Source: Paenibacillus kyungheensis (GTDB lineage Bacteria > Bacillota > Bacilli > Paenibacillales > Paenibacillaceae). Taken from it: a stretch of 64,000 nucleotides of DNA. The position numbers and the translations under genes were made by a program. Location: assembly GCF_028606985.1 (NCBI RefSeq), contig NZ_CP117416.1, positions 2,642,001 to 2,706,000 of the forward strand, in the 5' to 3' direction. The notes below the pieces were generated by a model that ran no database searches, had not been told where the DNA came from, and was given only the letters and a program-made list of their open reading frames with translations. Of the stretch, positions 35,034 to 44,256 are shown piece by piece. Within the stretch, counting starts at the first letter, position 1. Each line of letters starts with the position of its first letter.

Positions 35034-36053
35034 TTACAATTGTACGACACGTCCTGTTTTTTGCGATTCAAAAGCACCCAAAATTACTTTGACCGCGCGT
35101 AAACCTTCTTCGCCCGAAATTGTAGGAGGAGTGTTCGTAGTAATAGACTCTACAAATGCATCAATAACACCACTAGGAACTTGTTTTTCATTGGTAGACA
35201 TCATACCTACTTCGTATGTTTCTACGGTTCCATCTGTTAGTTCTACAATGACTTCGTTACCATGAACTGTTCCGATTTTCATTACACCGTTTTCACACCA
35301 CAAGATAGTACTGTTGTCTCCACCTTTGTACTGTGTCCAGCTTGCTACCAGGGTACCAATCGCACCACTCTTCATACGTAACAAACAAGTAGCGTTATCG
35401 TCTACTTCTGTACCTTCTTTGTGCAAAGTACCGATAAAGCTAGCGACATCAGCTACTTCATCATTTAACAAATAACGAATAAAGTCAGATTTGTGTACAC
35501 CTAGATCGCCCATTGCACCCATAATCGCTTCTTCTTTACGGAAAAACCAGCTATCTGCTCCATCTACACTCCAAGCTTCAGGACCAGGATGTCCGAAAGA
35601 TGTGCGGAATGTTAAGACTTTGCCTAGTTTACCTGAATCCAAAATTTCTTTTGCTTTTACATGAGGAGGCATTAGACGTTGATTATGACCTACCATCAAG
35701 TATACGTTATTTTTTTGAGCTGCTTCGATCATTTGCTCTGCTTCTTCAATCGAACACGCCATAGGCTTTTCAACCAATACATGTTTACCTGCATTTGCTG
35801 CTGCAATGGTCATAGGAGCATGCAAGTAGTTCGGTGTACAGACGCTTACCGCATCGATCTCTTCATTCGCTAGAATTTCTTCGTAGCTTGCATAGGCTTT
35901 ACCGCCATACAGGTCAACCATTTCTTGTGCGCGTTCTAGGTTAGGATCAGCAAAAGCTACCAATTCTACATGTTCATTTTCTGCATATTCTGGAATATGT
36001 CTGCGCTGAGCAATAGCTCCGCAACCGAATACAGCTACTTTAATCTTGTTCAT
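35034..36053 (-). CDS. Gfo/Idh/MocA family oxidoreductase
   Basis: 339 residues, ATG 36053 after AAGGAG. The N-terminal Rossmann fold begins KVAVFGCGAIAQRRHIPEY, with the family motif VLVEKPMACSIEEAEQMI containing the catalytic EKP lysine (residues about 92-110), and a C-terminal alpha/beta substrate domain (GDLGVHKSDFIRYLL). Such enzymes oxidise sugars, inositols or their derivatives with NAD(P). It follows the TIM-barrel isomerase by 59 nt in one operon, a pairing typical of inositol or rare-sugar catabolism. Confidence 0.88.
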   Translation of the reverse strand: MNKIKVAVFGCGAIAQRRHIPEYAENEHVELVAFADPNLERAQEMVDLYGGKAYASYEEILANEEIDAVSVCTPNYLHAPMTIAAANAGKHVLVEKPMACSIEEAEQMIEAAQKNNVYLMVGHNQRLMPPHVKAKEILDSGKLGKVLTFRTSFGHPGPEAWSVDGADSWFFRKEEAIMGAMGDLGVHKSDFIRYLLNDEVADVASFIGTLHKEGTEVDDNATCLLRMKSGAIGTLVASWTQYKGGDNSTILWCENGVMKIGTVHGNEVIVELTDGTVETYEVGMMSTNEKQVPSGVIDAFVESITTNTPPTISGEEGLRAVKVILGAFESQKTGRVVQL

Positions 36054-36112
36054 GAATAATAGTCTCCTTTGATTGGGTATCGATTGGATGTATGTGTATG
36101 AAATAGACGAAA

Positions 36113-36883
36113 TTAATTTAAGTAATTTTGTTTAAGCCAGTTATAGCTGTTGGACACGCTTTCAAGTGGAGGATTCTGACACACATCTTGTTCCACGATC
36201 AGCCATTGTACGCCTGCTTTACCTGCTTGTTCGATCACTTGTGGCAAGTTAACAATCCCTTGTCCTAATTCTAATGTTTTCATTTGACCTTGCTCATCTT
36301 TGTCAAAGTCTTTGAGGTGAAGAAGTGGTAAACGTCCTGTATATTTTTGAATATATTCTAACGGATCTTGTCCTGCAAATTGTACCCAACATACGTCCAT
36401 TTCAACTTGAACTGCTTCTGGAGTCGTTTCTGCAAACATACCATCAAAAGCGTTAGTATCTTTGAATGCACCGTGGAATTCAAAATCATGGTTGTGATAA
36501 CCAAAAGTAAGTCCTTGTTTGCTAGCTTCTGCGCCAAATTGTTGCAACTCTGTAAATAAAGCACCCCATGCTTCACTGCTTTGCGGACGATCTTCTGGCA
36601 TAATGTAAGGACAGATCATATACTGTGCACCGATCACTTTCAAGTAATCGATCTCTTTTTGCAAATTATCGCGCATAGATTGTAAAGGAACATGGCTACT
36701 AAATCCTTTGAGTCCAAGTTCGTCTAAAAGCGCCTTCATTTCTTCTGCGGGGATATCTCCATAACCTGCAAATTCTACACCTTGATAACCAAGTTCAGCC
36801 ACTTTGCGTAATGTTGCCGGGAAATCTTTAGCTGTCTCATCGCGAAGTGTAAATAATTGCAGACCAATATTTAATGTTGTCAT
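36113..36883 (-). CDS. Sugar phosphate isomerase/epimerase (IolE/IolI-like TIM barrel)
   Basis: 256 residues, ATG 36883 after AGAGG. The xylose isomerase-like TIM barrel is seen in IGLQLFTLRDETAKDFPATLRKVAELGYQGVEFAGYG, FGYHNHDFEF, VQVEMDVCWVQFAGQDP and LLHLKDF, which supply the metal-binding glutamate, aspartate and histidines. The family isomerises or epimerises sugars and inosose. It is the first gene of an operon with a Gfo/Idh/MocA dehydrogenase and is divergent from an AraC-type regulator that presumably controls it. Confidence 0.88.
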   Translation of the reverse strand: MTTLNIGLQLFTLRDETAKDFPATLRKVAELGYQGVEFAGYGDIPAEEMKALLDELGLKGFSSHVPLQSMRDNLQKEIDYLKVIGAQYMICPYIMPEDRPQSSEAWGALFTELQQFGAEASKQGLTFGYHNHDFEFHGAFKDTNAFDGMFAETTPEAVQVEMDVCWVQFAGQDPLEYIQKYTGRLPLLHLKDFDKDEQGQMKTLELGQGIVNLPQVIEQAGKAGVQWLIVEQDVCQNPPLESVSNSYNWLKQNYLN

Positions 36884-37030
36884 TTCAAAAGCACCTCTTT
36901 GGATTATTTTTATTCTATGTGTAAGAGTTATCTTTCATCTATTATTTTAGAACAAGACACGCTAAAATGAACATACACAATATCGTAAAAACATGAACTA
37001 TTTGCTCAACTTTTGGCTAGGGGGATTATT

Positions 37031-37858
37031 TTGGACACATCTCTTTTGATCTGTGATCATTCATATCATTACAAAGCATTTAATCATCAAATAAAAAATG
37101 GACTACAACATTACATTTTTCGCTTACAAACAGAGGGAAGTTGTGAAGCATTCACCTGCGGAAATCGTTATGTATTAAAAAGTGGAGATTTACTGCTACT
37201 CAAACCTGGTGATGATTATCATCTTGTTGTGCAAGAACCGGCTAAAAAAGATGGATTATCTAGCGGAGATTATTATTTGTTCTGTCAGGGAACTTGGATC
37301 GATGAATGGTGGCAACGCCAGCCACGCTCTACGGTATATTCTATTGGAACAGAAAGTAAATTGATTGGCTTATGGCATAATCTGTTATTGGAAAAGCGGC
37401 GCGGTCTTCCTGAAGAAGATACTGAATTAGAGGATGTACTGTTACGTAGCCTCTGTCTGTATATCGATCGTGCGATTAGCGATACGTTACAAATGGATCG
37501 TAAAGGTTCAGCGACTCTTTTACTAAAGCGGTTTATTGAAGAACATGCTACAGTGACTTTCAAATTAGAAGAAGCCGCTAGATATGCAGGGCTTAGTCTT
37601 TCAAGAGCAGTTAAATTGTTCAAAGAACACTACGGCAAAACGATGATCCAATATGCGATTGAAATTCGTCTTAAAGCTGCGATTGAGCAAATTCAATATA
37701 GCGAAATGACGCTCGAACATATTGCAGAAACATGCGGCTTTGCAAGTTACTCCTATTTTCACCGGGTATTCCGCAATCAATTCGGTATGTCACCTGTAGA
37801 ATACAGAGCGTCTAATCCGATATTGAAGCTATATGATACAGAAAATAGTATGAGATAA
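37031..37858 (+). CDS. AraC family transcriptional regulator
   Basis: 275 residues from TTG 37031, 6 nt after AGGGGG; upstream in-frame codons fall inside the ribosome binding site. The N-terminal cupin-like sugar-binding half (SGDLLLLKPGDDYHLVVQEP) precedes two AraC helix-turn-helix units: FKLEEAARYAGLSLSRAVKLFKEHYGKT and MTLEHIAETCGFASYSYFHRVFRNQFGMSPVEYR. It is divergent from the isomerase/dehydrogenase operon and 84 bp ahead of the GH43 leader peptide, so it may control sugar release and use on both sides. Confidence 0.9.
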   Translation: MDTSLLICDHSYHYKAFNHQIKNGLQHYIFRLQTEGSCEAFTCGNRYVLKSGDLLLLKPGDDYHLVVQEPAKKDGLSSGDYYLFCQGTWIDEWWQRQPRSTVYSIGTESKLIGLWHNLLLEKRRGLPEEDTELEDVLLRSLCLYIDRAISDTLQMDRKGSATLLLKRFIEEHATVTFKLEEAARYAGLSLSRAVKLFKEHYGKTMIQYAIEIRLKAAIEQIQYSEMTLEHIAETCGFASYSYFHRVFRNQFGMSPVEYRASNPILKLYDTENSMR

Positions 37859-37881
37859 GGTGTATGCCTTATCTTCTTTTT
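37854..37881 (+). terminator. Terminator overlapping the AraC stop codon
   Basis: GATAAGG pairs with CCTTATC around a 6-nt loop and is followed by a T-rich run. The stop codon lies within the 5' arm. A cre-like TGAAAGCGTAATCA (one mismatch) follows at 37883-37896. Confidence 0.6.
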
Positions 37882-37941
37882 TTGAAAGCGTAATCATGCT
37901 ATGATCAGTCTGTCATATTACTCTAGAAAGGAAATTGTACG

Positions 37942-37983
37942 ATGGTTATTATTATTTATCCATTTTACATAGGTGCTTATTGA
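37942..37983 (+). CDS. Short upstream peptide coupled to the GH43 gene
   Basis: AAAGGA is followed by ATG 37942 and a 13-codon frame, MVIIIYPFYIGAY, whose TGA stop overlaps the ATG of the xylosidase gene (TGATG at 37981-37985). The GH43 start itself has only a weak AGGTG. The arrangement suggests translation of the hydrolase depends on ribosomes finishing this hydrophobic leader. Inference from position only. Confidence 0.5.
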   Translation: MVIIIYPFYIGAY

Positions 37984-39500
37984 TGAAATATAACAACCCT
38001 ATTATTAAAGGCTTTTACCCTGATCCAAGTGTCTGCAAAGTAGGCGATACTTATTATTTGGCTACCAGTACATTTCAGTATTTTCCCGGTGTGCCGATCT
38101 TTGAAAGTCATGATCTGATTAATTGGAAGCAGATTAGCCATTGTCTGACCCGTACGACTCAAGTTCAATTGGATCAGGTTCAAAGTTCTGGTGGAGTGTT
38201 TGCCCCTACTCTACGTTATCATAGAGGGCGATTCTATATGGTCACAACTAATGATACTACGCGTCAGAACTTTTTTGTCTGGACTGATGATATTTATGGA
38301 GAATGGTCAGAGCCTATAATTGTTGATCAGAGCGGTATTGATCCTGATCTGTATTTTGAAGATGACACCACTTACTTTATGAGTAAGGGACACGATGTAG
38401 ATGGGAACGAAGGTGTGTTCCAATGTCAGATCGATATTGTAACAGGTCAGAAATTAACACCAAGTCGTATGATCTGGCAAGGAACAGGTGGACGTTATCT
38501 GGAAAGTCCTCATATGTACAAAATTAATAACTGGTATTATCTACTGGTTGCTGAAGGCGGTACAGAGTATGGTCATATGGCAACCTATGCACGCTCGATA
38601 TCCCCTTCTGGCCCATTTGAAGCGTATGCACATAACCCGGTATTAACTAATCGCAATCTAGGTGGTTATGAATTACAAGCTGTCGGTCATGGAGATCTGA
38701 TTCAGGACAATAATGGCAATTGGTGGTTATATCATCTTGGATTTCGTCAGATCGGTCAATGGCTTACATATCATCATCTAGGACGTGAAGTATTTCTTAC
38801 ACCAGTGACATTTGATGAAGAAGGATGGTTTACTGCCGGGTATCATGGGACTACACTCTCTAGCTTTGAGACAGATCGGATATCTGACAATGTGATTCAG
38901 CAGGAAAAACGTATCTATACATTTGAGAATACAAATTGGGAGCTAGATTGGTGTTATCTTCGCTTTCCGCAGACTGAAAACTATCAATTTGAAGATCATA
39001 AGCTAATGCTAAAAGGAACTGATATTACACTGGATCAACCTCTTTCTCCGACCTTTCTCGGGTTACGTCAAAAGGATTTCTATGCTGTGATCACTTGTGA
39101 TGTAGAAATTATAGATGGAGAAGCAGGCATAACGTTATATATGGATGAACATCATCATTATGAATTAGCTATACGCGGTCAGAAAGATCATTATGAAGTG
39201 ATTGAACGATTAAATACGCAAGATATCAAATCTGTACAGCAGACAGTTGCATTAACAAGTAATAAAGCTTCAATTATGGTCAAAGCTGAGCCAACATGTT
39301 ATCACTTTTTTGTAACTGTTGGAGGCGAAGATATACTACTAGGCACTGCTCAGACCAAGTATTTGTCTTCAGAAGTTGCTGGAGGGTTTACAGGAGTGAT
39401 GATCGGATTATACGCTACCAATCATCCAGCAGGTCATGCTGCGACATTTTCAAATTTCAAATGTGAATATCTTCATTCAATAGATAGAGAAAACGTTTAG
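37983..39500 (+). CDS. GH43 beta-xylosidase / alpha-arabinofuranosidase
   Basis: 505 residues from ATG 37983, no signal peptide, so intracellular. The GH43 propeller carries the catalytic base in GFYPDPS (D14), the pKa-tuning aspartate in GIDPDLYFEDD and the general acid in YLESPHMYKINNWYYL. A C-terminal concanavalin-like domain follows (about residues 320-505), as in GH43 beta-xylosidases. It would split imported xylo- or arabino-oligosaccharides. Preceded by a cre-like site and a short leader peptide; sandwiched between AraC-, Gfo/Idh/MocA- and RpiR-type sugar genes. Confidence 0.9.
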   Translation: MKYNNPIIKGFYPDPSVCKVGDTYYLATSTFQYFPGVPIFESHDLINWKQISHCLTRTTQVQLDQVQSSGGVFAPTLRYHRGRFYMVTTNDTTRQNFFVWTDDIYGEWSEPIIVDQSGIDPDLYFEDDTTYFMSKGHDVDGNEGVFQCQIDIVTGQKLTPSRMIWQGTGGRYLESPHMYKINNWYYLLVAEGGTEYGHMATYARSISPSGPFEAYAHNPVLTNRNLGGYELQAVGHGDLIQDNNGNWWLYHLGFRQIGQWLTYHHLGREVFLTPVTFDEEGWFTAGYHGTTLSSFETDRISDNVIQQEKRIYTFENTNWELDWCYLRFPQTENYQFEDHKLMLKGTDITLDQPLSPTFLGLRQKDFYAVITCDVEIIDGEAGITLYMDEHHHYELAIRGQKDHYEVIERLNTQDIKSVQQTVALTSNKASIMVKAEPTCYHFFVTVGGEDILLGTAQTKYLSSEVAGGFTGVMIGLYATNHPAGHAATFSNFKCEYLHSIDRENV

Positions 39501-39518
39501 TGTATCTGTAGAACAATC

Positions 39519-39558
39519 AAAAGCGCAACGATCTTATAGCAAAGATCATTGCGCTTTT
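39519..39558. terminator. Bidirectional terminator between convergent genes
   Basis: A 17-bp stem with one mismatch, AAAAGCGCAACGATCTT with AAGATCATTGCGCTTTT, lies between convergent GH43 and Gfo/Idh/MocA genes. Confidence 0.8.
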
Positions 39559-39563
39559 GGTGT

Positions 39564-40553
39564 TCATTGGTGATCTGCGCCAAATACTAAGCCAGCAGAT
39601 TGTTTGGCTTGTTGGATCACATGCATTACTTTTTCACTGTGTTCGAGCATTTCAGAGACTTTTAGCATATCTTGTTCATGAATGATTCGATCAAATTCTA
39701 CAAATTCATCATACATACGATGAGGATGATCTTTGACATCTATTCGTACAGGCGATTCGGAATCATTTACATATTCGAAATGATCCACAATATTAGTAGA
39801 ACCTGCAATTGAGATATAGCCTTGATCTCCTTGAATATTGGTACGATTTGGTGCACTCGTATCTTTAGAACCGATACAGGCACATTTGAAATGATCATAA
39901 TCCAGTAATAATATGCCGGATGTATCTATATTACGCTCTATATTAGCATAATAATGAACAGACTTCGGTACACCAAATAAACCCACAACAAGATGAATAT
40001 TGTACAAATTAATATCCATTAATGCTCCACCTGACATCGCTGGATTGAATGCAGATAAGACTTCTCCGGTTTTGAATCTGCGGTAACGTGAGGAGAATTG
40101 TGAATAGTTACACTCTACGATTTTGATATCTCCAAGCTTGGGCAATTGTTCGCGGATAGCGAGTACATTTTTGAGATATTGATTAGAGATTGCTTCTATT
40201 AAGATAAGATGTTGACGTGTGGCAAGTTGTTTGAGTTCTAGAAACTCTTTTAGATTCGATGTGAAAGGTTTCTCACAAATCACATGCTTGCCTTGCTCTA
40301 ATGCTTGCTTGGCATAAGCATAATGCAGATGATTAGGGAGTCCAATATAAATAGTATCTACTTGATGATCAGCAAGCAATTGATCATAGTCCACATACAC
40401 TTTCTTAATATGGTATTGATCTTGCCATTGAGCCAACTTCTCTTCATGACCGGCTCTTGCACAGATCGCTTGTAACTGAATCGCTGGAATATCTCCAATA
40501 AAACTTAGTAAATCTTCGACAATCATTCCTGATCCTACAATACCTAACTTCAT
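39564..40553 (-). CDS. Gfo/Idh/MocA family oxidoreductase
   Basis: 329 residues; LGIVGSGMIVEDLL starts the Rossmann fold and HVICEKPFTSNLKEFLELK gives the EKP motif; the C-terminal domain includes GGALMDINLYNIHLVVGLFG. It starts one base after the stop of the related gene at 40555-41574 (TAAAATG), so the two are translationally coupled. The pair likely catalyses consecutive redox steps on a sugar or inositol, controlled by the divergent RpiR regulator. Confidence 0.87.
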   Translation of the reverse strand: MKLGIVGSGMIVEDLLSFIGDIPAIQLQAICARAGHEEKLAQWQDQYHIKKVYVDYDQLLADHQVDTIYIGLPNHLHYAYAKQALEQGKHVICEKPFTSNLKEFLELKQLATRQHLILIEAISNQYLKNVLAIREQLPKLGDIKIVECNYSQFSSRYRRFKTGEVLSAFNPAMSGGALMDINLYNIHLVVGLFGVPKSVHYYANIERNIDTSGILLLDYDHFKCACIGSKDTSAPNRTNIQGDQGYISIAGSTNIVDHFEYVNDSESPVRIDVKDHPHRMYDEFVEFDRIIHEQDMLKVSEMLEHSEKVMHVIQQAKQSAGLVFGADHQ

Positions 40554-40554
40554 T

Positions 40555-41574
40555 TTAAGAACACTCCTTTATCCCTTTTTCTAATATTTCCATCACTTTT
40601 GATGTTTGGTGATCTTTAATTTGTTTTTCTTTGCCATGTATAATCGCTTCGTATATATCATCATAAATGCGTGTATAATCTCCTTGCTCAGAGATCACTT
40701 TTTCTTCGTGATATTGTCCTTGATCATCTATATAAGTCAATGTACCGTAATGCTCGGGTCTATCTATACCAAAGTCAGCATGTCCTTTTGGTAAATAAAA
40801 CAACTTTAAATGCTCTTCTTGTCGATCTTCGGTTTGCTTGATAAATACTCCTTTTTTACCGTACACTGCAAAACTTGGTCTAGCTATCAGACGAAAAAAG
40901 CTTGATTTGATAGATACTTTCAAGCGATCATAATAAAAGTCCAAATCAAAATAATCATTCATTCTACCTGTACCTAGTAATTGGCGCACATCATAATGAA
41001 TATGCTGAGGTTCACCGAAATAAGAGATCACCTGATCAATCGTATGCACCCCATGTCCGTAGAGATAACTTTGGTAGGTGGAGAAATGATCTATACTTTC
41101 TGGTGTCTCTGGTCGGTAATAATCGTAATGCATTTCCACTTCTAGCAATTCACCCAGTTTGCCGGATGCAATCACTTTTTGCATCGTTAAGAAATCAGAG
41201 TCATATCGTCTATTTTGATAGCATTGAATCAATAAGTTCTTTTCTTTAGCATATTGAAAAATAGAATCTGCTTCGTCTTTGGTCAGCATAAATGGTTTTT
41301 CGACAAGTACATGTTTGCCATGATCCAGTGCCATTTTGGCATACGTATAATGAGACTCGGTATGGGTGCAGATCACGACTAACTGAATATCAGGATCATG
41401 AAGTATATTTGTGATATCATCGGTATAGAGGATATTATCCATTCGAGTCCAGTCTGTTTTATAGAGATGACGTGCGTAGATTGTTTTGACATTCAAATAA
41501 TCGCGATTCATAGAAAAAGGCAAATGATAACGATTTGTACTTTTTCCATTGCCGATATAGCCAATAGTTAACAT
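40555..41574 (-). CDS. Gfo/Idh/MocA family oxidoreductase (YvaA-like)
   Basis: 339 residues, ATG 41574 after AAAGGAG; the open frame continues upstream without a plausible start. TIGYIGNGKSTNRYHLPF is the nucleotide-binding N-terminus, HVLVEKPFMLTKDEADSI the EKP motif and GHGVHTIDQVISYFG the active-site histidine region. First gene of an operon with a second family member. Divergent RpiR regulator and a TTGAACAAAATGTTCAA operator lie upstream. Confidence 0.88.
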   Translation of the reverse strand: MLTIGYIGNGKSTNRYHLPFSMNRDYLNVKTIYARHLYKTDWTRMDNILYTDDITNILHDPDIQLVVICTHTESHYTYAKMALDHGKHVLVEKPFMLTKDEADSIFQYAKEKNLLIQCYQNRRYDSDFLTMQKVIASGKLGELLEVEMHYDYYRPETPESIDHFSTYQSYLYGHGVHTIDQVISYFGEPQHIHYDVRQLLGTGRMNDYFDLDFYYDRLKVSIKSSFFRLIARPSFAVYGKKGVFIKQTEDRQEEHLKLFYLPKGHADFGIDRPEHYGTLTYIDDQGQYHEEKVISEQGDYTRIYDDIYEAIIHGKEKQIKDHQTSKVMEILEKGIKECS

Positions 41575-41704
41575 GATGATTGCTCCTTTTATCACTTGAT
41601 TTCTTTTATTATAAAAAAAGAATCTATAGCGTAAAGGGATTAGCTGTATAACGGTATATTCGACCAGTATGCGCTGATTAATCACACTAAATATAAGGTG
41701 TTCT

Positions 41705-41721
41705 TTGAACAAAATGTTCAA
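41705..41721. promoter_or_regulatory. Putative RpiR operator palindrome
   Basis: TTGAACA-AAA-TGTTCAA has perfect 7-bp arms and lies in the 198-bp divergent region between the oxidoreductase operon and the RpiR gene, 52 bp before the regulator start. Confidence 0.6.
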
Positions 41722-41772
41722 TACAAAGAGATTTCGAACGTTATTGTCGTATCGGAATAGGAGTGAAATCTT

Positions 41773-42639
41773 TTGAAAGTGCTTTTACAATTAGCTGAAA
41801 TGAAACAATTTACAACCAATGAACAAAGTATTGCTACTTATATTTTAACTCATCAAGAGAAAATGTTACCTTTCACTATTCAGGAACTGGCGAAAGCTAC
41901 TTATACTTCTCATTCTGCAATCAATCGGTTAACTCAGAAGCTTGGATTATCTGGGTTTAAAGAATTTAGTCTTTCTCTAGCACGTGAATTTGAGCAGAAT
42001 CAACATCAGTTGACTGAAGTTGATGTCAATTATCCTTTTAGTCTCGGAGAATCTTCTATACAGATTGCTAAAGAAATTGCTGATCTGATGAAGAATACGA
42101 TTGATAAAAATCTGGCTCTGATCGAGGATGAGTTACTTTCACAGACAGCCCAATTACTAGATCAAGCTGAACGTATCTTTATCTATGCTTTGGGTGATTC
42201 ACAGATTCGCGCCAAAAGTTTTCAAAATAAACTATTTAAGATCAATAAGTATGTTGTGATTGCAACCGAGCTATCAGAATGGGCACATCATACACTGAAT
42301 GTGACAACTCGTGATTGTGCACTATTTTTAACGTATCATGGCAATTCACCTAGCTACACCAAAGTGTCTCGTTACTTACAGCATGAACAGATTCCTTATG
42401 TCACCATTACAGCGAATCATCAAGGGAAACTAGCTACATCCAGTACTATCTGTATTAAGCTTCCTGATGATGAGGTAAAGCTAGCGAAGATTGGAACCTT
42501 TTCTTCCCAGATTGCACTCGAATATGTACTGAATGTGATCTATGGTTGTATGTATAAAATCGAATATAAGCATCATATGAAGAACACCGAAGAATCTCTG
42601 CACAAATTCAATCGTAGCAATATGATTGATGATATCTAG
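41773..42639 (+). CDS. MurR/RpiR family transcriptional regulator
   Basis: 288 residues, TTG start 41773 after AGGAGTG. The N-terminal HTH_6 domain reads MLPFTIQELAKATYTSHSAINRLTQKLGLSGFKEF, and the C-terminal SIS sugar-phosphate-binding domain spans about residues 115-250 (AERIFIYALGDSQIRAKSFQNKL, ALFLTYHGNSPSYTK). These regulators respond to phosphosugars. Divergent from two Gfo/Idh/MocA genes, its probable targets. Confidence 0.9.
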   Translation: MKVLLQLAEMKQFTTNEQSIATYILTHQEKMLPFTIQELAKATYTSHSAINRLTQKLGLSGFKEFSLSLAREFEQNQHQLTEVDVNYPFSLGESSIQIAKEIADLMKNTIDKNLALIEDELLSQTAQLLDQAERIFIYALGDSQIRAKSFQNKLFKINKYVVIATELSEWAHHTLNVTTRDCALFLTYHGNSPSYTKVSRYLQHEQIPYVTITANHQGKLATSSTICIKLPDDEVKLAKIGTFSSQIALEYVLNVIYGCMYKIEYKHHMKNTEESLHKFNRSNMIDDI

Positions 42640-42692
42640 ATCATTACTGTACCGATCATACTCAATCTGAATATAGTCATATCGTATATACC

Positions 42693-42731
42693 AAAAACAC
42701 CCCTACTCTATATCGCAGTAAGGGGTGTTTG
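42693..42731. terminator. Bidirectional terminator
   Basis: AAACACCCC-TACT pairs with AGTAAGGGGTGTTT (one bulge) between the convergent RpiR and flavoprotein genes. Confidence 0.75.
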
Positions 42732-42756
42732 TATTTCATTTGTATTTTATTTCTAT

Positions 42757-44094
42757 TTATTTAGCTTCTTGCATGTATCTTGGAATCATCGTTTCAAAAG
42801 AAGGGAACGCATAGATCAGTTTGTCTACATCTTTGGATGTTAAACCTAGTGTAATAACAGGAGTTAAGCTATTAATAATCTCAAGCGCTTCCTGACTGTA
42901 TGCTGCTGCACCTACAAGCTTTTGGTCTTGATCATAGATAAGAGTCAAGTGAGCTTCGGTTTCATTACGACCTGCAAAGTCCCATTGTTTGCCTAGATCG
43001 ATCGGCTTCACTGTAAGTCCGGTAGATTCAGCTTCTTCCACTGTTATCCCAATTTGTGCAATCCGAGGTACGGTAAAAGCAATCGTAGCGATTGGTGGAT
43101 ATTCAATCCCTTGAGTCTGAGCACCTAAGAAAGAAGCCGCTAGATATTTCGCTTCAAATACAGCAGTTGGTGTTAGACGTGGTTGTTTTTTATCCAGAAT
43201 ATCTCCACTTGCATAAATGCCTTTTTGGGTAGTCTGTAAATACTCATCCACTACAATACCTTTACTGTTGTACTCGACACCTGCTGCTTCAAGATTCAAA
43301 TTCTCCACATTCGGTACGCGGCCTGTTGCATTAATAACTAATTTGGTTGTTAATGTTAGACCATTTTCTGTCGTGATCTGTAATTGCTCGCCTTGTTGTT
43401 CGACTTTGCTTAGTTTTTCATTGAAATGGAATTGGATTCCGTCTTGTTGCATCTTTTTAAGTAATTTTTGAGCATATGGTTGATAGAACTCATTCAAAAT
43501 ATGATCAGATGATTGAATCACATGCACAGTCGCTCCTACTTTGACAGCGATAGAAGCCAGTTCCATAGATACATAACCTGCACCTACAAATACGATATGA
43601 TCGGGAAGATCTTCTAAGTATAAAAACTCATTGCTTGTTTTTAAGTATTCTTGACCAGGGATATCCAGTGGTGTCGGACGTTGACCACTTGCAATCACAA
43701 TTTTGTCTGCTGTGTATTCTTGACCATTCACAGATACTGTTTTTTCATTTACAAAAGACGCTTCGCCTTTGATCACTTCAATGCCTGCTTTTTTGAAGTT
43801 TTCTTCCAACATCACAGGTAATGCGTCTAGAACTTTATTTTTGTGAGCCATTAGTTCAGACCAGTTAATTTTCATTTCACTTGTCATGCCGATTCCGTTA
43901 TACGCTTGTGCATCTTCCATAACTTTGATTGGGCCATCCAAAATAATTTTCGGATTACAACCATAGTTCGTACATACACCGGCAATTTTGTTACGTTCAA
44001 TAATCGCTACTTTTTGACCTGACATACTAAGTGGCATCGCTGCATTCCATGCACCCTGACCACTACCTATAAATAAAACATCAAAGTTACTCAT
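42757..44094 (-). CDS. Pyridine nucleotide-disulphide oxidoreductase-like flavoprotein
   Basis: 445 residues from ATG 44094 (GGAGG upstream). FAD motif VLFIGSGQGAWNAAMPLS, redox cysteine pair in GVCTNYGCNPK, NAD motif FVGAGYVSMELASIAVKVGA and the second FAD segment ASGDILDK are all present, as in dihydrolipoamide or mercuric reductases. The usual C-terminal HPT.xE active-site histidine is replaced by AFPSFETMIPRYMQ, so it is not a standard Lpd or glutathione reductase; the electron acceptor is unknown. Cytosolic, single gene. Confidence 0.83.
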   Translation of the reverse strand: MSNFDVLFIGSGQGAWNAAMPLSMSGQKVAIIERNKIAGVCTNYGCNPKIILDGPIKVMEDAQAYNGIGMTSEMKINWSELMAHKNKVLDALPVMLEENFKKAGIEVIKGEASFVNEKTVSVNGQEYTADKIVIASGQRPTPLDIPGQEYLKTSNEFLYLEDLPDHIVFVGAGYVSMELASIAVKVGATVHVIQSSDHILNEFYQPYAQKLLKKMQQDGIQFHFNEKLSKVEQQGEQLQITTENGLTLTTKLVINATGRVPNVENLNLEAAGVEYNSKGIVVDEYLQTTQKGIYASGDILDKKQPRLTPTAVFEAKYLAASFLGAQTQGIEYPPIATIAFTVPRIAQIGITVEEAESTGLTVKPIDLGKQWDFAGRNETEAHLTLIYDQDQKLVGAAAYSQEALEIINSLTPVITLGLTSKDVDKLIYAFPSFETMIPRYMQEAK

Positions 44095-44181
44095 TATATA
44101 TTCCTCCATTTTCGAATGTAATCTAAATAAATGTAATATAAATATTTGAATATGATTTGGTATTTGTATTATAACCAAAAA

Positions 44182-44217
44182 CAACCCCAATCAATCGCAC
44201 ACGATTAATTGGGGTTG
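44182..44217 (-). terminator. Strong hairpin upstream of the flavoprotein gene
   Basis: CAACCCCAATCAATCG pairs with 44202-44217 (one mismatch), followed on the minus strand by TTTTTGG and a TATAAT at 44170-44175. It is either a second terminator for the coat genes or a structure overlapping the flavoprotein promoter. Confidence 0.55.
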
Positions 44218-44256
44218 ATGGTAATTAGATATATAAAAATATTCTGCACCATAATA

